This document shows positions 12,925-24,299 of a stretch of DNA of 64,000 nucleotides, piece by piece. Within the stretch, counting starts at the first letter, position 1. The number at the start of each line of letters is the position of its first letter. This DNA comes from Stomorhina lunata (taxonomy: Eukaryota > Arthropoda > Insecta > Diptera > Rhiniidae), in contig OW121743.1 in assembly GCA_933228675.1 (NCBI GenBank), positions 18,869,151-18,933,150 of the forward strand, given 5' to 3'. The notes beneath the pieces were generated by a model. The model was given only the letters and a program-made list of their open reading frames with translations, made no database searches and had not been told where the DNA came from. Both the position numbers and the translations under genes were made by a program.

Positions 12925-13468
12925 CTGATGCAGTAAGTTGGTCAATATTGGTAATACTACCGGCTAATGAACGCACAGATGATGAAGATATAGAGGTTTT
13001 TAAACCGCCACCATTGGCAGCCATCAATGACTGTGACGATGGTGATGATGACAAAATTGATGGTGCTGTAGCTGATGATGTTGGTGATGCTGAGGCATTC
13101 AATGTTCGTTGAACATTTTGTTTGCGCCTTTGTATAAGGTCACGTTTCCATTGTGGCATCTCGGGCAGAAAAGAAGGCGATAAACTTCCACCTGTACTGC
13201 TGGTAGTGCTGAGAGCAGGTGAAATATTGCCATGCAAAGACAAAGACGTTAAACTGGAATTTGGTGTGACATTGGAATGTTGTTGTTGTTGCTGTAGTAG
13301 AGTTTGTGAATTTGAAGTTGAAGAATCTATGATTAAGTCCGTAGGTCTTTCGGGTAATAAGATTGTATCCAAGTTATCATCGGGAGAAGTTTTAAGTTGT
13401 AAAATTATCTGAAGATCCTGGCGGGATGTTGGCCTTAGAGTATCTAAAGTTGTTGGTAAAGCTGCCAT
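12925..13468 (-). CDS. First coding exon of an unrecognised Ser/Gln-rich protein (partial)
   Basis: A minus-strand reading frame starts at ATG 13468-13466. It runs 181 codons and one base to a consensus donor (TCAG|GTGAGTGG) whose last exon base is 12925. Without splicing the frame continues only to a stop at 12812. The product begins MAALPTTLDTLRPTSRQDLQ and contains a five-Gln run, Ser/Thr/Pro-rich low complexity, and one conserved-looking basic stretch, PEMPQWKRDLIQRRKQ (about residues 102-117). A P-x-W-K-R-x-L-I-x-R-R pattern recalls short segments in actin- or PP1-associated proteins such as espin, taperin or phostensin, but I cannot assign the gene. Codon use and the Ser/Gln composition look like genuine fly coding sequence. 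Downstream exons would lie left of 12.9 kb, probably beyond the window, which would make 1-12,924 intronic. That is inference. Confidence 0.75.
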
Positions 13469-14600
13469 GGTTTTGCCAGCTTAAAAATTTTATAAGTTTC
13501 TTAAATTGTTTTCTATTTGTTTTAATTAAAATTTTATTTGAGAAAAACTGTTATTTTTAACTTCAATTTCAATCTTTTGTTTTGTAAACTTTTTAATATT
13601 TCCTTTTTTTTATATCAAGTTTTATTTATTTAAAATTTTCTTTGATTTTTTTGTTGTTTTTTGTTGTATATCTTTTTAATGAGCAAAAAAATCTTGGAAA
13701 GAAATATCTTTTTTATCTTGAAAATTTTTCCTACACCTCTATCGCAGTCGAATGCCAAACGCGCACTGGCTGAGGTGTTTTAACAGAAAATTATCGGATA
13801 CTCCACAAACCGTTTTGCTGTTATCGCACGAGCAAATATTTAACAGAGCAACAGCAGGGATGGAAAATTGCAATTTCTTTTCTCACAACAAACGAAAGCG
13901 AATTTTTAAATTTGTATATTACTCGTATGTATCAAATTAAATATAAAAATCTGGAAATTTTCTTAAAATTTAGAGAATTTTCAATTGATTTTTTAATTTT
14001 AATTTTTCACAAACAAAAAATATTTGGGGATGGCACAAAAATGTAAATGGATATATTTGTGATGGGGGTACTTTAAATTCTTGTAGAACAAACAATTGTT
14101 ATGGAATGATTCAAGAGAATTTAATAGGACAATAAGCGGTACTAGTGTTTATGTTTTGCCTTTAATCTGCCTTCACTTTCCTGGAGATTTGAAACATTTC
14201 TGTATTAAAGAAACCGATAACTTTACATTTCGAATCGCATAAACTTTACTAAAGCGGCGCGGCAAGTAGAAACAAGCAACGGTTGAAGCACTAGAAGAAC
14301 AAATAGACCATTATCCGAGGATTTTGCAGAATGGCATGAAAAAATTGAGACTAATTGTCAAAAATTTAAAAATGTTTTTATTTAATATCTCGAAAACTGG
14401 AACCAATATAAAAAAACGGATCGCAGATTCGGATTCAGCTCTCCAAATAACCTTAGAAACAGCTTTTGGTTGCCAGATCCAAACCGTGTAAATCCAAAAC
14501 CGTGTAAACTTGTGTTAAAATTTCTTAATAAGGAGTGGGACCTTGCTACCAAAAGAAAAACGCCACTTATTTATGAGATTTCATTTAAATTTCTTAAGGC
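13469..14600. other. Upstream region of the minus-strand exon; possible 5' UTR and promoter
   Basis: AT-rich sequence directly upstream of the ATG at 13468. A higher-G+C patch at about 13740-13870 could hold a transcription start, but no TATA box or initiator can be assigned with confidence. From 13900 to 14600 nothing is recognised. Confidence 0.35.
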
Positions 14601-14639
14601 TTTAGCAAGTGGGTGGCTCAATTTTTTTATTCCACGACT

Positions 14640-16380
14640 CAATTTATAAATTTGCGGCCTCATAATTGCAACACTTCTCCTGTAAATAAATTTGTATCAT
14701 TTGACTCCTGTCTAAATTTGAACGGGATGCATCATCAACCACAAACGCAATCGTGTGACAATTTCGCAGAAATGTATGGCGTTGTTCAAACGATTGTTCA
14801 AATTTGGACATACATTTTTGGACCGTTGGGTATCTCGGGGTAAATCTACGGCAAAGATATTTTAAGGCAATAAAGTCATGGTCACCACTTTTTAGGAATG
14901 CTAGCGGTACTACCTTCAAAAGGGGAAAACAAACAATGTCGATTTCGTGAGGAATTGAAAAGAAACAACAGCATGTTTTTCTTTTGTATTGGACCAAAAC
15001 TCGGGGGATGACTCCTACATATGCACTGTGATGGAAATAGGTTAGAAAAAGGTTGTAGGAAGGATTTGAACCTTTGGATATTATTATTAGAGGGGAAGAC
15101 TACTGCAGGAAGTTTATTCCACATTCCTGCTGTGCATCTAAAAAACGAGTTTTCTCTGTAGTGCGGATGAGCCCTTGTTGAATTGAGTGTGCTACGAAGA
15201 AATGTACGGGTTTCAGAAACAACATCCCTAATTTCGTTTGAGCATATGTCATTAGAGTAGCGATAGAACGGTGAAACGCAATCCACATTACGACGATGCT
15301 TCAATGAGTCAATAGAGTTGGCTACCCTATTGTCATCAATAAGTACCTTTGCCCTCTCTTGTACACGGTCAAGAAGCACCAAAATAGACCTTTAAGCACC
15401 TTCCCATACATGAGAGTTGTATTCCATTTTCGGTCGGATATAAGTGGTATAGATATTAGGGACATCAGTTGGAGACCGCTTTAGAAAGTCGAGACACTTG
15501 AGTGCTTGTTTCGATACCTGAAAAACGTGTTCAGTGCAACGGATATCACACTAAAATTTCATGACTAAAACATCAAGAGTTTCTGATTCCTCAATATTTT
15601 TACCACCCATAATTATTTACATTTGGTCTTTCGAGCGTTGAAATCGACCCTATTTGAACGAAACCTATTGGATATTGTAGATAGGTCGGAATTTAGTGTA
15701 TCAATTGACTCTTGGCATTGACCTCCAACATACTTGACCTATATTTGAATGAATACGAATGACAAATGTTGCTATCATCTGCAAACAAATTTATAGGATT
15801 GAAAGTTTGACATAGAAAAATAAGAAATAGAGTACGAGAAATCATGAAGTCGTCGGACGATATCCCATCTATAACAACTCTTATGGAGCGATCTCTGAGC
15901 AAGCTCGATATAAACTAAGAGTAAATGTTACCTACACCAAAAGCAATACGTTTTGATAGAAGTGGTCCATACCAGTCTATCGAGAGCTAAATCGGTGAAT
16001 AGAACGGCACCATTTTTCCGATAAAAAAAGTTAATACATCACCCGTAGACCTGCCCCTACGAAATCCATACTGCCGGTCGTTTAATACGTTATTGGACTC
16101 CAAATATTTGACAAGAATGTGAAGATGACCATTACTTAGATAGAGATGACCATTACTTTAGATAGAGCTGAGCAAATTGATATTAAGCAGTAGATTTAGG
16201 GATTAGCGTTACATTAGCAACCTTCCAACATATAGGAAATGCATCGGGATGGTATAAAGTACTAAAAAAATTGGCTAATGGACGAACTAACGTCGAAGAG
16301 CACTGCTTCAAGACCAGTGATGGTACGCCATCCGTCCCATGATACTTATGTTAAGATCCGCTAAAACCATTTAGTGGAAA
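14640..16380 (-). pseudogene. Decayed CR1/Jockey-like LINE reverse transcriptase, copy 1
   Basis: Minus-strand fragments in several frames read like the C-terminal half of a non-LTR reverse transcriptase. LLRDRSIRVVIDG and LFADDSNICHS (the F/YADD motif) lie in 15902-15730. A C-terminal region at 15382-15040 contains ANSIDSLKHRRNVDCVSPFY and GMWNKLPAVVFPSNNNIQRF. The frame is broken many times. The family is the same as the plus-strand copy at 55.2-57.0 kb. The 14640-15000 portion reads less clearly and its boundary is approximate. Clade assignment is from memory of motif style. Confidence 0.8.
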
Positions 16381-17925
16381 AAAATTTCAGTGAAAAGAAA
16401 TTTAATTTAAACGGCGAAACTATCTCACAAATAAAGCCTATTTTCATCATATTTTTCAGAAGGGATAAAACGGCATTTGACTATCATTTGATATATTCAT
16501 AAGAAAGGTTTCATAATTAAAATACCTATGATTTCAATGGTATCATTATATTCCTAGGTCTTCAAAAGGTAGATTTATATCCATATTCTTTTGTAAAATT
16601 TAAAACAATTTTGATTTAATTTTAAAGTTCAAAACTCTTAAATTCGCTTCAATTATCAAAAAAAATATAATCGCCAACATTGCAAAAAGCTATACAGTTC
16701 TCCATCCCTGCAATTTGTGCATATAAACTTGACAAGTATGAATGTTGCTGGTATGTATAAGTGTGAGTAGTTGTGATTGTTGCTATTGCTGTCATTATGT
16801 TTAAATTCTCTACAATGTTGTTGTTATTTTACTCTTTGTTTATAAAACTTCGGGCTAGAAGAAGCAGCAGCAGCAAAAACAACCAAAAGAAAACTAAGAA
16901 ATGAGTAGGGATTTTCATTCATGCGATTATTTTCTTAAAATTTTTGTTGCTTTTTGTGCAGAAAAATTTTCATTTTGTTGTTGTTTTTTGTGTTTTTTTT
17001 TCGTTTTAGTTGGGTGGCAAAAAAAAAAGATGTTAAGCTGCTGCAGTTTGAGAGTTTTCTTTCGTTTCATAGGTTATGGTTGTGTTTAGGAAAAACTACA
17101 ACAAAAATTTTGTTTTTGTATACATGCTAGCGGTGAAAGAAAGAAAAAACAAACAAAAAAAAACTGGGAGAAAGGTTCAAAAGTTTAAATATTTTCGTTG
17201 TTTTTGTACGAAAATGTAAAAGAATGTGTGTGTAATTGTCGTTTTCTTTTTGTATGTTGCATTTTTTGTTGTATTTTTTTGTTAATTGGATTTGCTAGTT
17301 TTTTATTCCTATTAAAAAAAAGACATAACATTATATTTTTCTAATTTCCTTTTATTTTAAGCATTTGTTATTGATTTTCTTAAAAACTGTTATAAAAATT
17401 AATTAAAATATTTTGATTTTAAATATTTTTCATATAAAAATTTAAAAAAATGTTTCCGTTTGTTTGACTCTTTATCTCCAATCCCTCTCTCTCTCATCCC
17501 AAAAGATATAACGGTATATTTGTTTGTCAATAAAATAGTGCAGTTAGAAAATCGATAACATTTTTGGTTAATTAGTGATGACAACAGGGACTCCCGAACA
17601 TTAACAGCAATGGAGCTCATTTTTGGATAAACAAACATAAATTTAAAATAAGGGACGACACCAATCCACATGATATCCAAGAGCTTTTAACGCATCCCAA
17701 AATATTTTTCTAAGAACGACAATGGCAAGCTTTTTTGTTAATATTACCAGCTTATTTTGGCTTTATTTGTATGATCTGGAAACCAACGACAAGTAAATTC
17801 AGCAGTACAAAGCTACGTACCACACAGTTCATAACACATTGGATATGTTGCATTAACATGGTCATCTGAGGTGGACGTGCTGTGAACATGTCACTTAGAT
17901 CGTGCGATTTATTTCCATCAAACAT
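16381..17925. other. AT-rich region without recognised gene
   Basis: Contains a CAG/CAA-rich tract at about 16860-16895 and poly-T/TTG runs at about 16975-17015. Short open frames at 16901-17089 and 17399-17680 have no recognisable similarity or splice context. I treat the interval as intergenic. Confidence 0.5.
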
Positions 17926-18446
17926 ATTCTAAGAAGGGTTTAAGCGATAAGCCGCAGCGATTTTAGAGCCAAAATTGCACAAATTTAGGTCGATTTATGC
18001 GCCAGTTATGGAAAACCCTCTATCCAGAGAAGCAGTAGCGGGTGGAGGGTAAGGCCATTAACTTAGACCTTATTTTTTACAATACTCCGAAGAAAAAGCT
18101 AAAAGTGTTAATTTACAAGATATCGGTCTTAAATTTTGTTGGCCTCGTAGAAAAATCTTGGTTTTGGAAAGCTTTTGCCGCAAACCTATTCTAAACAGGG
18201 TTTAAGCGATAAGCCGCAGCGATTTTAGAGCCAAAATTGCACAAATTTAGGTCGATTTATGCGCCAGTTATGGAAAACCCTCTATCCAGAGAAGCAGTAG
18301 CGGGTGGAGGGTAAGGCCATTAACTTAGACCTTATTTTTTACAAAGCTCCGAAGAAAAAGCTAAAAGTGTTAATTTACAAGATCGAGATCTTAAATTTTG
18401 TTGGCCTCGTAGAAAAATCTTGGTTTTGGAAAGCTTTTGCCGCATA
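17926..18446. repeat. Recent 262-bp tandem duplication
   Basis: ATTCTAAGAAGGGTTTAAGC (17926) and ATTCTAAACAGGGTTTAAGC (18188) start two nearly identical copies. Both include GCCGCAGCGATTTTAGAGCC, TGGAAAACCCTCTATCCAGA and TCTTGGTTTTGGAAAGCTTT. Differences are few (for example ACTCC/GCTCC and TATCGG/CGAGA), so the duplication is much younger than most repeats here. Function unknown. Confidence 0.93.
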
Positions 18447-18689
18447 GGATAAATTATATCGTTACTTTTCTAGCTCGTATCGCTCATATCAATATTTTCT
18501 AGTTCCAGCCTATCGAAATCATTAAACATTACCGAAAAATAAGCAAAAACTAGTATGAGTTTTTAGTTCTCGGTCATAATATCTCGTTTGTAAATTGTTT
18601 TGGCCTGTTTAAAAATCATAATTCAATCATTCGTTATATTGGCTTTGGGGCGATATAAGGATTATCATAATACTTACAGCACGATTTGC

Positions 18690-19115
18690 CTTAATTCTTA
18701 AAACTTTTTTGCTTTTGACGAATATTTCTTTATCAGCAAAAAAAAATAGCACTAGCGAGCATTCTCTTCAAGTCTAAGAACCGGAAAAGATACTGGAGTC
18801 CAGATCTAAAGTATACGATGAATGCGGATGCAATTTGAAGTCAGATTTATGTAATTCTGCCATTGTTTTCATTGATTTGTGGCACTGTGCATTGTTTTGA
18901 TGAAACAGAACTTTCGTTTTCTATAAATGTAGCAGTTTTTCACGATTTAGTTCTTCAAACGCTATGCTATCGCTGTTGATAATTTTCGTCTTTTCAAGAC
19001 ATTCGATTTATATAAGAGTTCCCCAAAATACTTATGCCACATCCTCGCGATTGACGCCGCATTTTTTGCGACTATTGCGTCTTCCCACGCTTTAAAGTCG
19101 GTTAATCATGTAATC
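18690..19115 (-). pseudogene. Mariner-family transposase relic
   Basis: The minus strand translates, with frameshifts and stops, to the C-terminal catalytic region of a mariner-type (D,D34D-like) transposase. Matching pieces are VFWG, then KRKFCF, then FHQNNAQCHKS (about 18908-18870), MKTMAELHKSDFKLHPHSSY, and LDLDSS in place of the usual SPDLAPSD. The second catalytic aspartate of the family's HQDNAPCH motif reads Asn here. The element is dead. Its N-terminal half and terminal inverted repeats were not identified. Confidence 0.8.
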
Positions 19116-20339
19116 CAGAAGCTCAAAGCTGAGCGTTATCACAATGACTTTTGAGAAATGCTAATGCCGAGGGTTGATAAGGCTAAAAAAACGTTTTTTT
19201 CTCCTTAATGCATTGTGGATTCCACGATCACATCATTACCTGATTTGGACTCAAAATATTTACAGAGCTTTAGAAGGAAATCATTGATACCAAGGTATCA
19301 ATTTCATCTATTCAAAAACCCACATATGACGGGAAATATCATGTTTTGTTAATCGGCAATATGCGCAACGACCCCAAAGAGCTCGTTAATTTAATCTTTA
19401 TAAATGTCGTTCAATATTAGACATTTATGTGGTAAGATCTTAGGGATCATCAACGTAGCCTGTATATGTACTTTTCTCAAACTTGTTGAGTTCATATCTT
19501 GCAAACCTCGAGGAATATTTAAACTGTAAGGTTTGAATTTCTTCTGAAGCTAGTGTGAACTACTTCGTGAGAAATATATAATGTCCTTGGTAAAGTCTAT
19601 ACTTTTTTCACAGAATATGTTTAAACGAAGGAAATCAAAAGCAGCGTAATCAACTTCGAATCAAATAATTATCTTGTATCTGGATAAAAAGCTTTCAACA
19701 ATTGCTTTCCATTCCCTGCAAAAGCCTTCAACTCGCTCCAAGTTTTGTTTATTCTTGTCGCTTCTATGTCCAGCTGTCAATGCCAAGTATGGCTTGGGCG
19801 CCTTATTTTGCGTCTTCCTTATGATTCCAATCAATTTTATTTCTACTTACGTGAAACTGAGATCTTTGCATATCACGACCAATCCATTTCCTAATCCTCG
19901 TTCGTATTTCGTATAACTTTGCGGATGGTGTTTGCAAAAAACGGAGAATTCGACGAAAGGTGCGCTTAATAAAAAACAAGGAAAGTTTTAAGTTCATACC
20001 AAGCAGAGTTCCACGATTTAGAACTGTTTAGAATCACCGACCGGCTTTGTTGATACCACTCCGATAAACTTCTTTAGAACCCTTCGGTTGATCGGCTATT
20101 AAATGTGACCTTCAAATACAACTCTTTATTTTCAACTCTTTTTAGTTAAGAACAGTGAAGACGCCTTATGTTATTATACTACAAAGTTAAGCTGTAGTTT
20201 TTTTTCATTAAATTCCAAATAATATAGTCTTTTCCTTGAGCTCCCAATTGCTTAGAATAAAGATGTTATTGATGTTGTCTCATAAAATCACTGTTACGCC
20301 TTCCGGAGTACCTGAAAGTTTAGTTAAATGGGAATGGAG
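19116..20339. other. Unrecognised intergenic sequence, probably mobile-element debris
   Basis: G+C content is higher than in neighbouring intergenic DNA, but no coherent reading frame or known domain was identified. Frames at 19674-19916 (+) and 19803-19997 (-) overlap each other and look random. Confidence 0.4.
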
Positions 20340-21180
20340 TCTGAAGAATAAGAATGACGTCTGAAGAACAGTTGCGAATCTTACAGCATCGATTATCCTC
20401 GACATGTCCCACTAAAGTTGTACGAAAAGCTTTTTTTACTGATTGCAGAACTGAACGATTTGAAGAAAATTATAATGAATTTGACGTGATTTTTAAAGGA
20501 TCTCAAGAGAATTCGTCCCTGGTAACATAAGGATTCTTTTCGCGTCAGTGCAGAGCAAGTGGTCATTGGAAGCCACTTGTTCCATATCCAGGCAAACATG
20601 GCCCACTTACAACACTAAACGTTTAAAATGCTTGGTTACTCTACCTCGCCACAGACTCCGCAATCCTAACAGGTTATTGCGTTTGCGGCATGGCAGAAGA
20701 CTTAACCTTCACATCGGAATATTCCGAAATATGTATGTTCCTGGAAGATAGTTGCGAATCTTATGGTATCAAAGACCTTTGACGAGCCAAGTAGGGTAGT
20801 TTTTGCTAGTTAACTACTACTACTACAGTAGGGAAAGGATCTCAAGAGAATTCGACACTGGTAACAGAGGAATATAGGCCTGTAGATTTTAGGTTTTAGG
20901 GGTTTAAGATCCTTTACATCGAAATATTTTTCTGAAAGGCAGTCGCAAACCTTACGGTAGGTTTTAGGGGTTTAAGATCCTTTACATCGAAATATTTTTC
21001 TGAAAGGCAGTCGCAAACCTTACGGTATCGGACGCCCTCGACAGGTCAAGTGACACTAGGGTTGTACAAAAGGCGTCCCTTGATTGTGGAACTGAACGAT
21101 CTGAAGGAAAAGAGCGGTTATTATCATTAAGAAAGGAAATCAAGAGCATTCGACACTGGTAAAAGAATCGGTTTTCTTGT
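20340..21180. repeat. Internally repeated block, including a 68-bp direct duplication
   Basis: AGTTGCGAATCTTACAGCAT-like, GAACTGAACGATTTGAAGNA-like and ATCTCAAGAGAATTCGACAC-like phrases occur two or three times (about 20360-20525, 20750-20870, 20940-21165). AGGTTTTAGGGGTTTAAGAT starts at 20891 and exactly again at 20959. Open frames here fall within the repeated material. No protein family was recognised. Confidence 0.75.
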
Positions 21181-22435
21181 ACATTTTGGTTTTCCATGTT
21201 TTGAGATCGATGTGATTCTAATTATTTCGCAAGTTTTCGGTATTGTTTGGAGCTTTACTGTCAATTTTATCAGATTTTTTAAGAAGTTAACTCTGTACTT
21301 GCCCAGATGTTTGATCACATTTGATATACCGCCTTGTCAAAAAGGTTTCGAAATCTTTGTTACTTTGATTTTATGATAAACGTTTCTTCACATCGGAAAC
21401 TTGCGACATTTCTTGGAAAAGTTTTTTCAACTTCACCAATATTAACATCATTCCACAGTAATCGATCTATTCCCTATGTGTAGATAGTAGAAGATTATAG
21501 CGGACTAATATCACCAAATAAAGAGTGTAAGATTTATGAAAGGATTATTCGGTTTTTCAAGAAATGTTTAAAATTAAAGTGAAAAATCTCTCGAAATTTC
21601 CGTTAAAGCTTGACATTATTAATCCTCATTTAACAGCATCTAAACCCTTTTAATAATCTAAACAAAACTCCTAAAACTATGCTCTCATTTCGCAGGAAAT
21701 ATTATTCAAGAAATTTTCAATTTTCTTTATTATTTGCCCTTATTTTCAGTTCATAAAATTAACATACATTAGAAATATGTTGACATATTATGAAAAATAC
21801 TTGTATTTATGCAATCTGAGCCAAAAATCTACAAATATGTAAACATATGACTTGCCCTGATGTATATACTTTTAATATTTGTTTACGATTCATATTTCTT
21901 AAAGGTGTTTTTTTTTCTTAACCACAATTCACATACGGTTTTTATTTTTATGGTTGTCATCATTTGTTTTTACTCGTACTACGATTTTTTTTTTTGTGGC
22001 AAGTGTATCATGAAGAGGTCGTTTGTTTTTCTATATAGATATTCTTAATTTTTCCAGTTTATGTTTTTATTATTGTCTATTGATAGTATGTTATAGATAG
22101 ACCTAAATTTGTTGTAGGTATTTAGTTGGTGTCATTGTCTTTTTTACTTTTGAGTTTATGTATCAACGACATATGTAAGTGGTAAGAGGTGAAAAGGGGT
22201 GTAGGGAATTTGGGTATTGCAAAAATATTTGTAAATAGGTCGAAAAACTGTAACAAAGTTCATTTGGAGTAGATATACATAGATAGAAAATTTGGATGCT
22301 GTAAAAATGGTTACGATAGGATATAATAAAATTAAAAAAAAAAATAAAAATTATATAAAAAATTTAGTGAATTTGTTTTGAAATATAAAAAATATCTCTA
22401 TGTAAAAGACAAAAGTCTTTTTTATATATTGTTTA
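21181..22435. other. AT-rich intergenic sequence
   Basis: No exon or element recognised. The poly-T-rich open frame at 21860-22048 is low complexity. Confidence 0.5.
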
Positions 22436-22439
22436 CACA

Positions 22440-24290
22440 ATGGAAATAAGGTTAGTTTACTGTTTACACAATGTCAATATATTTTTTACACGGTTTAAAA
22501 AGTGTTAGTGGATTTTTATGCGATGTAAGCCATATTAAAATATTGTTTACACGATGTAATTAATTACACGCGAAATAAACCATATTAAAATATTGTTTAC
22601 ACGATATAGACAATGTTAATACATTGATTATACTATGTTAATAATATGAAAACATTAATTACACTATGTAAACAATTTAAATGCATTGTTTACATTGTGT
22701 AAATAATGTATTTATATTGTTTGTACTGTGTAACCAATGTTTATACGTTATTTACACAGTATAAACAATGTTCAAATATTATTAACCTTTTGAAAAGAGC
22801 TTGTATACCTTGTTTACACACATTATAATGTTAATACATTGTTTACACCATGCAAGCAATAGAAATAAATTTTTTGTACCATGTAAACAATGTTAATGCA
22901 TTGTTTACACCATGTAAAAAAGATTAATACATTGTTTACACAATGCAAAAAGTGTTAATACATTGTTTTCACCATGTAAACAACTTTAACACATTGTTTA
23001 CACCACGTAAACAATGTTTACACATTTTTTACGCCACGTAAACAATGTATACACATTACTTACACCTTTACACCATGTAAACAATTTTCTGTTTGCACTA
23101 TGTAAACAATGGCGTTAGCACACTATGTATAAAATATAAATACATTCTTTACACAAAATAAAGAAAATAAAAACATTGTTTACACTATGAAAATAACTTT
23201 AATAAATTGTTTACACGAGTTAACATTCTTAAAATATTATTTACACTATGTGTTTTTAAGTTTTTTACAAAATGTTATCAGTAATTTTAAATTGTTCACA
23301 CTATGTAAACAATGTTTATAAGTTGTTTACACAATGGAAACAATAATAATAAATTGTTTAGACAATCATAACATTATTATTACATTGTTTTCGCTGAATA
23401 AACAATGTTAATACAGAATTTATTGTCATGTAAACGATATCTACATATTGTTTACACCATGTAAACAATGGTAATACATTGTTTACACAATGTATACAAT
23501 CTTAACACATTTAGTAATGTTTATACATTTTTTACATCAAGTAAACAATGTTTATGCATTGTTTACACCAAGTAAACAATGTTAATAAATAGTTTACAGA
23601 ACGACAAAATTATTATAGCATTGCTCACACTATATAAACAATACTAATGCATTGTTTATACTGTGTATACAATGTAAATATATTGTTTACACCATGTAAA
23701 CAATAGTTGTGCATTGTTTCCACAATGTACACAATCTTAAGACATTATTTACGCTATGTAAGTAATGTTTATAAATTTTTTACACCAAGTAATGATTATA
23801 CAAGAAAACAATGATGATACGTTGTTTACACAATGTTAACATTATTAACACATTATTTACACTATGTAACCAAAGTTAAAGCATTGTTTACACTGTGTAT
23901 ACAACGTTACTACATTGTTTACACCAAGTAAGTAAGTGTTAAAACATTGTCCCAAACATCAAAAAACACAAATATAGTGTGTAAACAATGTTATTACATT
24001 GTTAACACTTAGTAAATAATGTAAATATGTACATTATTTTTAATATGTAAAAATATTTAAATACATTTTTTACACAATGTAAAAAAGTTTTATTCATTGT
24101 TTTACTATGTAAAAAATCTAAATACATTGTTTACACTATGTAAATATTGTAAATACATTATTTAATTATTATAAGGGAGTTGTTTACACATTGTAATTTA
24201 AGGGCATTGTTTACAAATTGTAAACAATTGTATTACGTTGTTTACAAAGTGTAAATAATTATAATACGTAGTTTACACTATCTTAACTTA
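22440..24290. repeat. 31-bp satellite of palindromic TGTTTAC/GTAAACA sites
   Basis: About 55-60 degenerate copies of a 31-bp unit: TACATTGTTTACACCATGTA followed by AACAATGTTAA. The core CATTGTTTACA-NNN-TGTAAACAATG is a near-perfect palindrome, so most units carry two inverted TGTTTAC heptamers. Well preserved stretches are at 22890-23060, 23440-23580 and 23660-23720. Decay is greater at both ends. It is not related in sequence to the 31-bp AT satellite at 5.7-9.65 kb, though the unit length is the same. Confidence 0.93.
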
Positions 24291-24299
24291 ACCAACTTT

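Noticed and set aside
12834..13412. Plus-strand frames opposite the Ser/Gln-rich exon
   Set aside because: They mirror the minus-strand exon; poly-Cys is the reverse reading of the CAG/CAA tract, and they lack splice or start context.
22440..24290. CRISPR-like regular spacing of ~31-bp palindromic repeats
   Set aside because: Units are contiguous with no unique spacers, the genome is a fly, and no cas genes exist.
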